Of a stretch of 64,000 nucleotides of DNA, positions 17,234 through 26,568 are shown piece by piece (position 1 is the first letter of the stretch; each line of letters opens with the position of its first letter). A model generated the notes under the pieces. That model worked only from the letters and a program-made list of their open reading frames with translations, made no database searches and was not told where the DNA came from. The stretch is from Methylotenera sp. (GTDB lineage: Bacteria; Pseudomonadota; Gammaproteobacteria; Burkholderiales; Methylophilaceae): assembly GCA_009693255.1 (NCBI GenBank), contig SHXQ01000001.1:1-64000 (forward strand), in the 5' to 3' direction. Both the position numbers and the translations under genes were made by a program.

Positions 17234-17408
17234 AGCAATAAAAGCCTAACTAAATATTTTAAAGGTTGATTTAAACAATTTAAGCAACAAAAAATTATAC
17301 AGCAAGCCTGCTTGACATATTGAATGGGTTTGCAATAGATTCAGTAGCACGAAAAAACAGCGAATACTTGTTGCTAAAGCTGATCATACATTTCATGACT
17401 AAGCACCA

Positions 17409-18710
17409 CTAAATAATACCGGTCAATACTTGCACTTGCACGACCTCTCCCGCCTCGAGGTTGGCTACAGTCTCATCTAATACAATAAAGCAATTGGCCA
17501 GTGACATGGAGCTTAAAATAGCCGAGCCTTGCGCGCCGGTTGGTTTTACTTTCCATGTGCCGTCGGGATCAGAAAATAATATACCGCGCTGAAACTCAGT
17601 ACGACCGGTTTTCTTTTTAATTTTCTCAGTACATATGACATTGAATATGGGCAAGGCAGCAGGATTGGGTTGGCCCATCAATACTAACATCGCCTCACGT
17701 ACAAATTGGTAGAAAGTCACCATCACCGCGACTGGATTGCCGGGTAGACCAAAATAGTGCGCGTTGCCTATTTTGCCGTAGGCTAGCGGTCGGCCTGGTT
17801 TCATGGCAATTTTCCAAAATACGACTTGGCCATGTTTGGCTAGAAGTAACTTCATGTAATCTGCCTCACCCACAGAAACGCCGCCACTAGTAATGACTAC
17901 ATCAGCCTGTTTAGAAGCTGCGAGCAGGGTTTGTTCAAGCAATTCTGGCTTATCAGCGATTGCCCCCATGTCGATTACTGTTACGCCTATGTCGTTTAAC
18001 ATACCATAAAGCGTATAGCGATTGCTGTCGTACACTTGACCTATTTTTATAGCCTCACCAACACCGGCCAGCTCATCGCCGGTGGAAAAAAATGCGACTT
18101 TAAGTTTACGGTAAACACGGACTTGGCCAATACCGAGCGAGGCCATCAACCCTAAATCAGCCGCACGCATCATATGCCCAGCCGTCAACACGGTTTGACC
18201 TAGCTTTAAATCTTCACCGGCATAACGTACGTTAACTTTTCCTTTGGGGGCGACAGTGAACGTAATGTTATCCCCTTCAAGCTTTACGCTTTCCTGCATG
18301 ATGACCGTGTCTGTGCCGCTAGGCATCATACCGCCAGTCATGATGCGCACGCACTCGCCGCGTTGCACTTTATGGTCAAACGATTTTCCGGCAAATACCG
18401 TGCCTATAATGATTAATGCTGTAGGCGTTTCCATGTGGATAGCCTCTGCATTAAACGCATAACCATCCATTGCTGAGTTGTCGTAATTAGGGACATTGGC
18501 CGGCGATGAAATGTCGGTAGCCAAGATGCGCCCAATAGTTTCACGTATGGGCAAAATCTCAGCTTCCATCACAGGGCTTAAAAACTGTTTGATAAATAAC
18601 CGGGCTTGGGCAACTGGCATGGAATTCGGATCGTAGTCATCTATGCAACTAGGGGTTGAGATGATCTGTGAAAGTGATTGGTGCATATTGTTTGGGGGCA
18701 TGTTTTGCAT
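17409..18710 (-). CDS. moeA: Molybdopterin molybdenumtransferase MoeA
   Basis: 433 aa. Inserts molybdate into adenylylated molybdopterin. Seen: the early YDNSAMDGYAF motif, the VRIMTGGMMPSGTDTVIMQE segment, STGDEL, and VITSGGVSVGEADY with GRPLAYGKIG and FGLPGNPVAV, all typical of MoeA domains. Slightly long at the N-terminus; residues 1-27 could be trimmed if a later start is used. Last of a moaA-mobA-moeA unit (7 bp after mobA), divergent from the Mo-dependent formate dehydrogenase it presumably serves. Confidence 0.95.
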   Translation of the reverse strand: MQNMPPNNMHQSLSQIISTPSCIDDYDPNSMPVAQARLFIKQFLSPVMEAEILPIRETIGRILATDISSPANVPNYDNSAMDGYAFNAEAIHMETPTALIIIGTVFAGKSFDHKVQRGECVRIMTGGMMPSGTDTVIMQESVKLEGDNITFTVAPKGKVNVRYAGEDLKLGQTVLTAGHMMRAADLGLMASLGIGQVRVYRKLKVAFFSTGDELAGVGEAIKIGQVYDSNRYTLYGMLNDIGVTVIDMGAIADKPELLEQTLLAASKQADVVITSGGVSVGEADYMKLLLAKHGQVVFWKIAMKPGRPLAYGKIGNAHYFGLPGNPVAVMVTFYQFVREAMLVLMGQPNPAALPIFNVICTEKIKKKTGRTEFQRGILFSDPDGTWKVKPTGAQGSAILSSMSLANCFIVLDETVANLEAGEVVQVQVLTGII

Positions 18711-18717
18711 GGTGCGA

Positions 18718-19305
18718 TTATAGCGACAACTTTAATTCTAATGTAGCCAAGTCTTCGGCTGTGTTGAGATTGATAAAAGTCTCGCTAAGGTCACTAAAGT
18801 CTACCTCAATATAATTTTGACTTTTTTGCCAAGCGCTGACGCGGCGTCCACCTTGTGCTAAATACGCGATTAGCGAGGGCAATACACGCTTGTGGCATAA
18901 ACAAAATACTGGGTGCACATTGTTGTCGCTACTGGCCACGGCAATGTCAGCCTGGTGTTCATGTAAAGCCGTCATTAAGCGTTGCGCTAGATCTGGCGGT
19001 AACAAAGGTGAATCACAGGGGGTGCTGAGTAAGTAATCATTCTTGGCATATTGTAGGCCTAAGCTCATGCCGGCTAATGGGCCTAAAAAATCTTCAAGTT
19101 CATCTTGTAGTACGGCGTAACCCAAGGTTTGATAGCGCGTAATTTCACGATTAGCATTGATAATTATTTCATCAACCTGTGGCGCTAAACGATCAATCAC
19201 ATGCTGAATTAATGGTTTTTTCTGTAATAGCAGCAAGCCTTTATCTGCACCGTGCATGCGGGTGGCACGGCCGCCTGATAAAATAACTGCTGAAATAGCC
19301 ATCAA
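18718..19305 (-). CDS. mobA: Molybdenum cofactor guanylyltransferase MobA
   Basis: 195 aa. Attaches GMP to Mo-molybdopterin, giving the MGD cofactor used by formate dehydrogenase. Seen: nucleotide-binding ILSGGRATRMHGADKGLLLL at the N-terminus, LIQHVIDRL, LGPLAGMSLGLQYA, and the STPCDSPLLPPDL metal-site segment. Cytosolic, normal length. Starts 3 bp after the moaA stop, so probably translationally coupled. Confidence 0.95.
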   Translation of the reverse strand: MMAISAVILSGGRATRMHGADKGLLLLQKKPLIQHVIDRLAPQVDEIIINANREITRYQTLGYAVLQDELEDFLGPLAGMSLGLQYAKNDYLLSTPCDSPLLPPDLAQRLMTALHEHQADIAVASSDNNVHPVFCLCHKRVLPSLIAYLAQGGRRVSAWQKSQNYIEVDFSDLSETFINLNTAEDLATLELKLSL

Positions 19306-19308
19306 TAA

Positions 19309-20322
19309 TTAGCCTCCGGTATGCGACATAAATCGAATCACAGCAGCTTCTGTGCGGCGTAAATCAAAGTCATGCCCTTTGGGCTTAATGGCCATGCTAG
19401 CCAGAATCGCTTCAATGACAGGCTCATCATTATTGGGATGATCACGTAGCAGTGGCATTAAATCGATTTTGTCTTCTTGACCTAAGCACAAATACAACTC
19501 ACCTTTGCAGGTGATGCGTACGCGGTTACAGCGTTCACAGAAGTTATGGCTATGCGGTGAAATAAAACCTATTTTTGTCGCGCTATTTGCTACTCGCCAA
19601 TAGCGCGCTGGACCGCCTGTAGTCTCGGTGCTGGCAGTAAGCGTGTACTCACTTTTTAGTATATTAAGGGTCTCTTCATTGCTACAGAATGTTGATTCCC
19701 TAGCGTGACCGACTTCACCTAAAGGCATCTCTTCAATGAATGAAATATCAATGGCTTGCTCTATGGCAAATTTCACTAGCGACCGCGCTTCATCATTATT
19801 TACGCCGCGTAGCAGTACGGTATTTAATTTAATATTTTCAAAGCCAGCCAGTTTTGCCGCCTGTATGCCACGCAATACTTTATCCAGTTCGCCAGTGCGG
19901 GTTATTTTTTTGAATCGATCTGCATGCAGGCTATCTACACTGATGTTGATTCGTTTGACGCCAGCATTTTTTAAATCTTGCGCTTGTTTTTCTAATTGGC
20001 TGCCATTGGTAGTGAGTACCAACTCATTCAAGCCTTCTAGTTCTCCAATTTCCTCAAATAGCCATAATGCATTTTTTCTGACCAAAGGCTCACCGCCGGT
20101 AATGCGCACTTTACTAACCCCTAAGCCGACAAAGATTTTAACAAGCCTTGCGCACTCTTCAAGGCTCAATACTTCATCACGTGGTAAAAAAGTCATTTCT
20201 TCCGCCATACAGTAGACGCATCTGAAGTCGCAGCGATCGGTAATGGATAGGCGAATGTAATCAACCGTACGACCAAATTGGTCTATTAGCTTAGTGGTAG
20301 AATTAGACACTTTTTTAATCAT
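19309..20322 (-). CDS. moaA: GTP 3',8-cyclase MoaA
   Basis: 337-aa radical SAM enzyme catalysing the first step of molybdopterin synthesis. N-terminal cluster motif CDFRCVYC (CxxxCxxC), RITGGEPLVRK, and a second C-terminal cluster motif FCERCNRVRITCKGELYLC; the C-terminus ends in the functional Gly-Gly (SHTGG). First gene of the moaA-mobA-moeA unit, with an AT-rich divergent region of about 85 bp to fdsG. No good ribosome site is seen at the ATG. Confidence 0.96.
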   Translation of the reverse strand: MIKKVSNSTTKLIDQFGRTVDYIRLSITDRCDFRCVYCMAEEMTFLPRDEVLSLEECARLVKIFVGLGVSKVRITGGEPLVRKNALWLFEEIGELEGLNELVLTTNGSQLEKQAQDLKNAGVKRINISVDSLHADRFKKITRTGELDKVLRGIQAAKLAGFENIKLNTVLLRGVNNDEARSLVKFAIEQAIDISFIEEMPLGEVGHARESTFCSNEETLNILKSEYTLTASTETTGGPARYWRVANSATKIGFISPHSHNFCERCNRVRITCKGELYLCLGQEDKIDLMPLLRDHPNNDEPVIEAILASMAIKPKGHDFDLRRTEAAVIRFMSHTGG

Positions 20323-20333
20323 GGATTGTCGAA

Positions 20334-20383
20334 TTGGGTAGCTTGTTGCAAGTATATTATAATAATATGTATGCCATTATAAT
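20334..20383 (+). promoter_or_regulatory. Candidate fds operon promoter region
   Basis: In the AT-rich moaA-fdsG divergent gap there are two TATAAT hexamers on the plus strand (20358-20363 and 20378-20383). The first has TTGGGT (20334-20339) 18 bp upstream; the second lacks a good -35. Either could start the fds transcript. Confidence 0.4.
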
Positions 20384-20407
20384 GTTAGTTGTTTTGGAGA
20401 GAATAAG

Positions 20408-20920
20408 TTGCAATCTTTACAAGCAAAACAAGAATTAAACATGCAGAAAAATTGGTGCGAAAAGTTAGATCTATTGATAGCGGAGCATCGGGATATGCCT
20501 GGCGCATTGTTGCCATTGTTGCATGCTATTCAAGATGATCTTGGCTATATACCAGAATCGTCGTATGCACAAATAGCCAAGGCCTTGAGTTTATCTGTGG
20601 CTGAAGTGCATGGTGTGGTGACTTTCTACCATCATTTCCGTTCTCACAAGCCTGGACGTCACATTTTGCAAATCTGTCGGGCGGAATCTTGCCAGGCTAT
20701 GGGTGCTGAGGCCTTAGAAGCGCATGCTAAAAAGTTCTTAAATGTAGATTACCACCAAACTACTGCTGACCAAGCAATTACTTTAGAACCTGTTTACTGT
20801 TTGGGTAATTGTGCGCTCTCGCCGGCCGTGATGATGGATGATGAGGTGTATGGACGTGTTTCAAGCGCTGATTTAGATGCCTTAGTTTTAGAAGCAAGCG
20901 CTTCGTCGGTGAAGGCTTAA
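20408..20920 (+). CDS. fdsG: NAD-dependent formate dehydrogenase gamma subunit FdsG
   Basis: 170-aa NuoE-like thioredoxin-fold [2Fe-2S] subunit of the soluble NAD+-reducing formate dehydrogenase. Seen: [25 protein letters not shown], and four cluster cysteines as CRAESC and CLGNC. TTG 20408 is taken as start because GGAGAG lies eight bases upstream; ATG 20441 has no ribosome site. First gene of fdsGBA-fdhD-fdsD, and 2 bp before fdsB. Confidence 0.94.
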   Translation: MQSLQAKQELNMQKNWCEKLDLLIAEHRDMPGALLPLLHAIQDDLGYIPESSYAQIAKALSLSVAEVHGVVTFYHHFRSHKPGRHILQICRAESCQAMGAEALEAHAKKFLNVDYHQTTADQAITLEPVYCLGNCALSPAVMMDDEVYGRVSSADLDALVLEASASSVKA

Positions 20921-20922
20921 GT

Positions 20923-22479
20923 ATGACCACTAAAATATATATTCCCCGTGATTCAAGCGCACTCTCAATGGGGGCGGATAAAGTGGCGGTTGCAATCGCG
21001 CAGGAAGCGAAAAAGCGTGGCAAAGAAGTCGAGATTATACGCAATGGCTCACGCGGCCTGTATTGGCTAGAGACCATGGTAGAGGTTTCGACAGATAAGG
21101 GTCGTGTTGCTTATGGTCCCGTCAAAGTAAAAGACGTCAGCGCACTTTTTGACGCAGATTTTTTAAGTGGCTTGTCGTCAAATGCAGGGGCGCATGCGCT
21201 AAGTTTAGGATACACAGAAGAGATTGATTGGCTGAAAAAGCAGCAACGTTTAACTTTTGCTAGAGTGGGTATTACTGACCCAGTTTCATTAGAGGATTAT
21301 ATTGCGCACGACGGGTATAAGGGGCTCAAGAATGCCTTGGCTTTATCTGGCGACGATATTGTTCGCACCGTTACCGACTCAGGATTGCGTGGTCGGGGTG
21401 GTGCGGCTTTCCCAACGGGGATTAAATGGAAGACGGTATTAGCTTGCGAAGCTGAGCAAAAATACATTGTGTGTAATGCGGATGAAGGCGATTCAGGTAC
21501 CTTTTCAGATCGCATGATTATGGAGAATGATCCGTTTGTATTGATAGAGGGAATGACGATTGCGGGTATTGCCGTGGGCGCGACATGTGGTTATATCTAT
21601 TTACGTTCAGAATATCCACACGCCCTTCATGTGCTGAATGAAGCCATAGAAAAAGCAGAGCAAGCAGGTTATTTGGGCGAAAAAATTCGTGGCTCAGGGC
21701 ATACTTTTCAATTAGAAGTTCGCCGTGCGGCAGGTGCTTATGTCTGCGGTGAAGAGACCTCCTTGTTAGAGAGCTTGGAAGGCAAGCGCGGTATGGTCAG
21801 ATTTAAGCCACCGTTACCCGCCATTGAAGGCTTGTTTGGCAAGCCTACTGTGGTGAATAATGTGATTTCGCTAGCCACAGTGCCCATTATTTTAGATAAA
21901 GGCGCGCAATATTATGCCGATTATGGCATGGGTCGATCACGCGGTACTTTGCCTATTCAGTTGGCTGGTAATATAAAGCATGGTGGCTTAGTTGAATTGG
22001 CTTTTGGGATTACTTTACGGGAGCTACTCTATGAGTATGGTGGTGGCTCAGCTACGGGTAAGCCAATTAGGGCAGTACAGGTGGGAGGTCCATTAGGGGC
22101 ATTTTTGCCAGAATCGCAATTTGATACGCCTTTAGATTACGAAGCATTTACTAGTATTTGGGCGGTATTAGGTCACGGGGGTGTCGTGGCGTTTGATGAC
22201 ACGGTTGATATGGCGAAAATGGCACGTTACGCGTTTGAATTTTGCGCGATTGAGTCTTGCGGTAAATGTACACCGTGCCGCATCGGCTCCATACGTGGTG
22301 TTGAAGTGATGGATAAAATTATTGCCGATAAAAATAAGCAAACGCCGAATACCGTTAAAAATATTAAGTTGCTGCGCGATTTAAGCGACACGATGTTGAA
22401 TGGTTCTCTGTGCGCACTGGGGGGGATGACACCATACCCAGTGTTAAGCGCGATGAATCATTTCCCAGAGGATTTTTAA
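20923..22479 (+). CDS. fdsB: Formate dehydrogenase beta subunit FdsB
   Basis: 518-aa NuoF-like flavoprotein subunit that passes electrons to NAD+. Seen: FMN/NADH-site GLRGRGGAAFPTGIKW, NADEGDSGTFSDR, RRAAGAYVCGEETSLLESLE, and the [4Fe-4S] motif ESCGKCTPCRIGS. The N-terminal 130 residues are the extra domain found in Fds/Hox beta subunits. Cytosolic. Coupled to fdsG; separated from fdsA by a 73-bp gap containing a strong hairpin. Confidence 0.95.
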   Translation: MTTKIYIPRDSSALSMGADKVAVAIAQEAKKRGKEVEIIRNGSRGLYWLETMVEVSTDKGRVAYGPVKVKDVSALFDADFLSGLSSNAGAHALSLGYTEEIDWLKKQQRLTFARVGITDPVSLEDYIAHDGYKGLKNALALSGDDIVRTVTDSGLRGRGGAAFPTGIKWKTVLACEAEQKYIVCNADEGDSGTFSDRMIMENDPFVLIEGMTIAGIAVGATCGYIYLRSEYPHALHVLNEAIEKAEQAGYLGEKIRGSGHTFQLEVRRAAGAYVCGEETSLLESLEGKRGMVRFKPPLPAIEGLFGKPTVVNNVISLATVPIILDKGAQYYADYGMGRSRGTLPIQLAGNIKHGGLVELAFGITLRELLYEYGGGSATGKPIRAVQVGGPLGAFLPESQFDTPLDYEAFTSIWAVLGHGGVVAFDDTVDMAKMARYAFEFCAIESCGKCTPCRIGSIRGVEVMDKIIADKNKQTPNTVKNIKLLRDLSDTMLNGSLCALGGMTPYPVLSAMNHFPEDF

Positions 22480-22510
22480 ATTAAGAATTTTGAAGTCAAG
22501 AAAGCTAAAG

Positions 22511-22539
22511 CCACTAGCTAAGTTTTACTTAACTAGTGG
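22511..22539 (+). promoter_or_regulatory. Intercistronic hairpin between fdsB and fdsA
   Basis: CCACTAG (22511-22517) pairs with CTAGTGG (22533-22539), and TAAGT with ACTTA inside around a TTT loop, with one mismatch. No T-run follows; instead the fdsA ribosome site AGGAGAG and ATG (22553) come directly after. It may be a processing or stabilising element that sets subunit ratios rather than a terminator. Confidence 0.6.
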
Positions 22540-22552
22540 GTAGGAGAGAGTC

Positions 22553-25474
22553 ATGGACGATATTAAATATAGTAATACCCATCATCAACATGAGCATAGT
22601 CGTACAAATTACGATGATCAATTAGATTATGGTACGCCAGCGAGTCAATCTGACGTCCAAGTAACGTTGACTATTGATGATAGAGAAATCACCGTGCCTG
22701 AAGGGACTTCTATCATGCGCGCCTCTATTTTGGCGGGTATTAACGTTCCCAAGCTATGCGCCACTGACAGCCTAGAGCCTTTTGGATCTTGTCGCTTGTG
22801 TGTGGTAGAAATTGAAGGTCGTCGCGGCTATCCTGCTTCATGCACAACACCCGTGGCAGAAGGCTTAAAGGTATCTACCCAAACACCAAAACTAGCAGAT
22901 ATTCGTCGCGGCACGATGGAGCTTTACATTTCAGATCACCCCTTAGATTGCTTGACGTGTGCGACCAATGGGGATTGTGAGTTGCAGGACATGGCGGGTG
23001 CAGTTGGTCTGCGTGAAGTGCGTTATGGCTACGAAGGTGAAAATCATCTTAAAGCAGAAAAAGACGAATCAAACCCATATTTCACTTTTGACCCGAGTAA
23101 ATGTATTGTGTGCTCACGGTGTGTCCGGGCATGCGAGGAAACGCAAGGAACCTATGCGCTCACTATCTCTGGTCGTGGATTTGAGTCAAAAGTGGCTGCA
23201 GGGATCAACAACTTTCTAGATTCTGAATGTGTTTCTTGCGGAGCTTGTGTGCAAGCTTGTCCAACGGCAACCTTAATAGAAAAAACTGTGATTGACCATG
23301 GCGTACCAGAACATAGCGTGACCACTACCTGCGCCTATTGCGGAGTAGGATGCTCATTTAATGCAGAAATGAAGGGCGAGGAAGTGATTCGCATGGTGCC
23401 CAATAAAAATGGCAGCGCAAACCATGGTCACTCATGTGTTAAGGGGCGCTTTGCCTGGGGTTATGCCACACACCAAGACCGTATTACTACGCCGATGATA
23501 CGCAAAAGCATTCATGATGAATGGCGTATTGTGAGTTGGGATGAGGCCATTAATTATGCGGCCAGTGAAATTAAGCGTATTGAAGCTAAATATGGAAAAG
23601 ATGCGATGGGGGGGATTACCTCATCGCGTTGTACGAATGAAGAGGTTTATGTCACGCAAAAATTAGTCCGTGCCGTATTTGGCACCAATAATGTGGATAC
23701 TTGTGCGCGAGTTTGTCACAGCCCGACTGGCTATGGGCTTAAGAAAACGATAGGGGAGTCTGCTGGCACACAGACCTTTGATTCCGTCATGAAGGCTGAC
23801 GTGATTATGATAATTGGCGCCAACCCGACGGTTGGTCACCCAGTGTTTGCCTCGCAAATGAAACGCCGCTTGCGCGAAGGCGCAAAACTGATCATTGCTG
23901 ACCCACGTGCGATTGATTTGGTTGATAATTCACCGCATATTGTTACAGATTATCATTTAAATTTACGTCCAGGGACGAATGTGGCCCTGATTTCTGCATT
24001 GGCGCATGTGGTGGTGACCGAGGGTTTAGTTAAAGAAGATTTCGTTAAAGAGCGTTGTGAGTGGGATTCGTTTGTGTTGTGGCGTGATTTTGTCGCCAAG
24101 CCAGAAAATTCACCTGAAGCATTGGCCGATGAGTTAGGCGTAGATCCAGTATTAATTAGAGATGCAGCGCGTTTGTTTGCTACTGGTGGCAATGGCGCTA
24201 TTTATTATGGCTTAGGTGTAACTGAGCATTCTCAGGGCTCAACCATGGTGATGGGCATTGCCAATTTGGCGATGGCAACGGGAAATGTTGGGCGTGAAGG
24301 TGTGGGGATTAACCCCTTACGCGGCCAAAATAATGTGCAGGGCTCTTGCGATATGGGCTCTATGCCACATGAGTATCCAGGATACCGTCATGTGTCAGAT
24401 CCAGCCGCTAAAGCCCTGTTTGAGGCCGCTTGGGGAAGGCCATTAAGTGATGAGCCCGGCTTACGTATTCCTAATATGCTTGACCTTGCAGGAGAAGGTC
24501 GCTTTAAAGCGCTGTATTGTGTTGGCGAAGATATTGCGCAATCAGACCCTAATACTCAGCATGTGACGCATGCGTTAGAAAGTATGGAGTGTGTGATAGT
24601 GCAAGATTTATTTTTGAACGAAACCGCCATGTTTGCGCATGTGTTCTTCCCTGGCGCGTCTTTCTTAGAAAAGTGCGGCACGTTTACCAATGCGGAACGC
24701 CGTATTTCTCCAGTACGACGCGTGATGACGCCTAAAAACAATGTTGATGGTCAAGGCTATGAGGATTGGGAAATTACTGCAATGCTGTCAAAAGCGCTTG
24801 GTTATGAAATGAATTACCGTCACGCTAGTGAAATTATGGACGAAATTGCAGCTCTAACCCCTACATTTAAAGGCGTGAGTTTTAATAAGCTCGATGAGTT
24901 AGGCAGCATACAGTGGCCGTGTAACGACGAATGCCCTACAGGTACGCCGACCATGCATATAGACGGGTTCGTTCGTGGAAAAGGCAAATTCTTTATTACC
25001 CAATATGTGCCAACCACTGAAAAAGTGAATGCTAAATACCCACTGATTTTGACTACAGGGCGTATTTTGTCGCAATACAACGTGGGTGCGCAAACAAGAC
25101 GTACTAAAAATGTAGAATGGCATCATGAGGATGTAGTGGAAATTCACCCGCATGATGCGCAAGAACGTGGGGTTAAAGACGGGGATTGGATCGGTATTGT
25201 GAGCCGAGCCGGTGAAACCGTATTGCGTGCAACCTTAACAGAGCGCGTGCAACCAGGGGTGATTTACACCACATTTCACCACCCAGCGTCAGGTGCTAAT
25301 GTCATTACTACTGAGAATAGTGATTGGGCAACAAACTGCCCTGAGTTTAAAGTGACTGCGGTACAAGTGACGCGCGTCAATCAACTTTCTGATTGGCAAT
25401 TACACTACAAGACTTTTAGTGAAGCGCAATTAGCTTTTGCGGGTAGAGATTTAGAAGCCGCAAAAATTGACTAA
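22553..25474 (+). CDS. fdsA: Formate dehydrogenase alpha (catalytic) subunit FdsA
   Basis: 973-aa molybdenum (or tungsten) bis-MGD subunit oxidising formate to CO2. Domains in order: [2Fe-2S] region (CATDSLEPFGSCRLC, about 70-100), the NuoG-type HPLDCLTCATNGDC cluster, a 2x[4Fe-4S] ferredoxin region (CIVCSRCVRACEE, CVSCGACVQACP), the MGD N-terminal [4Fe-4S] motif CAYCGVGC (about 260), the metal-ligand Cys in CARVCHSPTGYG (about 390), and a C-terminal molydopterin dinucleotide-binding domain. No twin-Arg signal, so cytosolic. AGGAGAG precedes the ATG. The gene codes for the NAD-linked rather than a membrane enzyme, as shown by fdsG and fdsB. Confidence 0.96.
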   Translation: MDDIKYSNTHHQHEHSRTNYDDQLDYGTPASQSDVQVTLTIDDREITVPEGTSIMRASILAGINVPKLCATDSLEPFGSCRLCVVEIEGRRGYPASCTTPVAEGLKVSTQTPKLADIRRGTMELYISDHPLDCLTCATNGDCELQDMAGAVGLREVRYGYEGENHLKAEKDESNPYFTFDPSKCIVCSRCVRACEETQGTYALTISGRGFESKVAAGINNFLDSECVSCGACVQACPTATLIEKTVIDHGVPEHSVTTTCAYCGVGCSFNAEMKGEEVIRMVPNKNGSANHGHSCVKGRFAWGYATHQDRITTPMIRKSIHDEWRIVSWDEAINYAASEIKRIEAKYGKDAMGGITSSRCTNEEVYVTQKLVRAVFGTNNVDTCARVCHSPTGYGLKKTIGESAGTQTFDSVMKADVIMIIGANPTVGHPVFASQMKRRLREGAKLIIADPRAIDLVDNSPHIVTDYHLNLRPGTNVALISALAHVVVTEGLVKEDFVKERCEWDSFVLWRDFVAKPENSPEALADELGVDPVLIRDAARLFATGGNGAIYYGLGVTEHSQGSTMVMGIANLAMATGNVGREGVGINPLRGQNNVQGSCDMGSMPHEYPGYRHVSDPAAKALFEAAWGRPLSDEPGLRIPNMLDLAGEGRFKALYCVGEDIAQSDPNTQHVTHALESMECVIVQDLFLNETAMFAHVFFPGASFLEKCGTFTNAERRISPVRRVMTPKNNVDGQGYEDWEITAMLSKALGYEMNYRHASEIMDEIAALTPTFKGVSFNKLDELGSIQWPCNDECPTGTPTMHIDGFVRGKGKFFITQYVPTTEKVNAKYPLILTTGRILSQYNVGAQTRRTKNVEWHHEDVVEIHPHDAQERGVKDGDWIGIVSRAGETVLRATLTERVQPGVIYTTFHHPASGANVITTENSDWATNCPEFKVTAVQVTRVNQLSDWQLHYKTFSEAQLAFAGRDLEAAKID

Positions 25475-26318
25475 TAAGCCAGTGGCCCGCGATCTCGTCT
25501 TAAGTGCACCACTGAGCACTTGTGGCGTGATGCAATGGTCTGCTGGGCAGTTGAGAATTAGCCAAGATTGTTTGGCCGAAGAAACCCCTATCGCGTTGAT
25601 TTACAATGGCGTGTCGCACGCAGTGATGCTTGCCACGGCCCTAGATTTAGAAGACTTTGCACTGGGGTTCTCTTTAAGTGAAGGGATAGTGCGCGATCCG
25701 AGCGAACTTTACAGCATAGAGGTGCAGTTGCAGAACAATGGCATAGAATTACATTGCAATATTGCCAGTGAGCGCTTTGCGCAGCTGAAAGAACGCCGTC
25801 GTACATTAGCCGGTAAAACGGGTTGTGGTTTATGTGGGGCAGAGAATTTGACTCAAGCCATGCGCTACCCACCAGCACTTACAACGCGACATCAGTTTGA
25901 AGCCACCAGCATCGCACGTGGTTTGCAGGCGATACAAGCACAACAAACGCTACAGCAACAAACAGGAGCAACGCACGCCAGTGCCTATGTATTGGCAGAT
26001 GGTGCGGTGCGCCTGGTGCGAGAAGATGTTGGTCGACACAATGCGTTAGATAAACTCATTGGGGCGCTTGCAAAATTAGCTGGTGGCCAACCCCTTTGTC
26101 ATACGGCAGGCTTTATTATTACCACCAGTCGGGCCAGTTTTGAGATGGTACAAAAAACTGCCAGCGCCGGATTAAGTATGTTGGTTGCGGTGTCTGCCCC
26201 TACCGGTTTAGCGGTGCGTGTTGCTGAGCAATGCGGCCTAACATTGGTAGGCTTTGCGCGAGAGAATCGCTATGTGGTGTATAGTCACGGCGATAGAATT
26301 TTGAATCAATCAGTTTAG
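25467..26318 (+). CDS. fdhD: Formate dehydrogenase sulfurtransferase FdhD
   Basis: 283 aa. Transfers sulfur from a cysteine desulfurase to the molybdenum centre, needed for formate dehydrogenase activity. Seen: the persulfide loop GKTGCGLCGAENL with its CxxC, VREDVGRHNALDKLIGAL, and TTSRASFEMVQKTASAG. Starts at TTG 25467, overlapping the end of fdsA by 8 bp, which suggests coupled translation. The start codon is rare, but no ATG is available before the conserved core. Confidence 0.94.
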   Translation: MTNKPVARDLVLSAPLSTCGVMQWSAGQLRISQDCLAEETPIALIYNGVSHAVMLATALDLEDFALGFSLSEGIVRDPSELYSIEVQLQNNGIELHCNIASERFAQLKERRRTLAGKTGCGLCGAENLTQAMRYPPALTTRHQFEATSIARGLQAIQAQQTLQQQTGATHASAYVLADGAVRLVREDVGRHNALDKLIGALAKLAGGQPLCHTAGFIITTSRASFEMVQKTASAGLSMLVAVSAPTGLAVRVAEQCGLTLVGFARENRYVVYSHGDRILNQSV

Positions 26319-26341
26319 AGAAAAGCCAGAGAGTAATACAA

Positions 26342-26560
26342 ATGGATATTCAACGCTTAGTTTCAATGGCCAATCAAATTGGTGATTTTTATGAGTCCTA
26401 CCCAGACCAAAGCCAAGCCCAGCATGGCATAGCCGAGCATATTAACCGCTTTTGGGCATTAGTCATGCGGCAACAAATTGCACACTATGTTGCGGAGCAA
26501 GGTGGTACCGGTCTACATGAACAAGTGCAGAAGGCGATTTCTGCGCATCTTAAGATTTGA
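26342..26560 (+). CDS. fdsD: Formate dehydrogenase delta subunit FdsD
   Basis: 72-aa small protein; MDIQRLVSMANQIGDFY and AEHINRFWALVMRQQI are the hallmarks of FdsD, a small subunit or assembly factor of the NAD-linked enzyme. Lies 23 bp after fdhD in the order fdsGBA-fdhD-fdsD usual in proteobacteria. Cytosolic; no cofactor motif. Confidence 0.92.
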   Translation: MDIQRLVSMANQIGDFYESYPDQSQAQHGIAEHINRFWALVMRQQIAHYVAEQGGTGLHEQVQKAISAHLKI

Positions 26561-26568
26561 CTTGGTGA

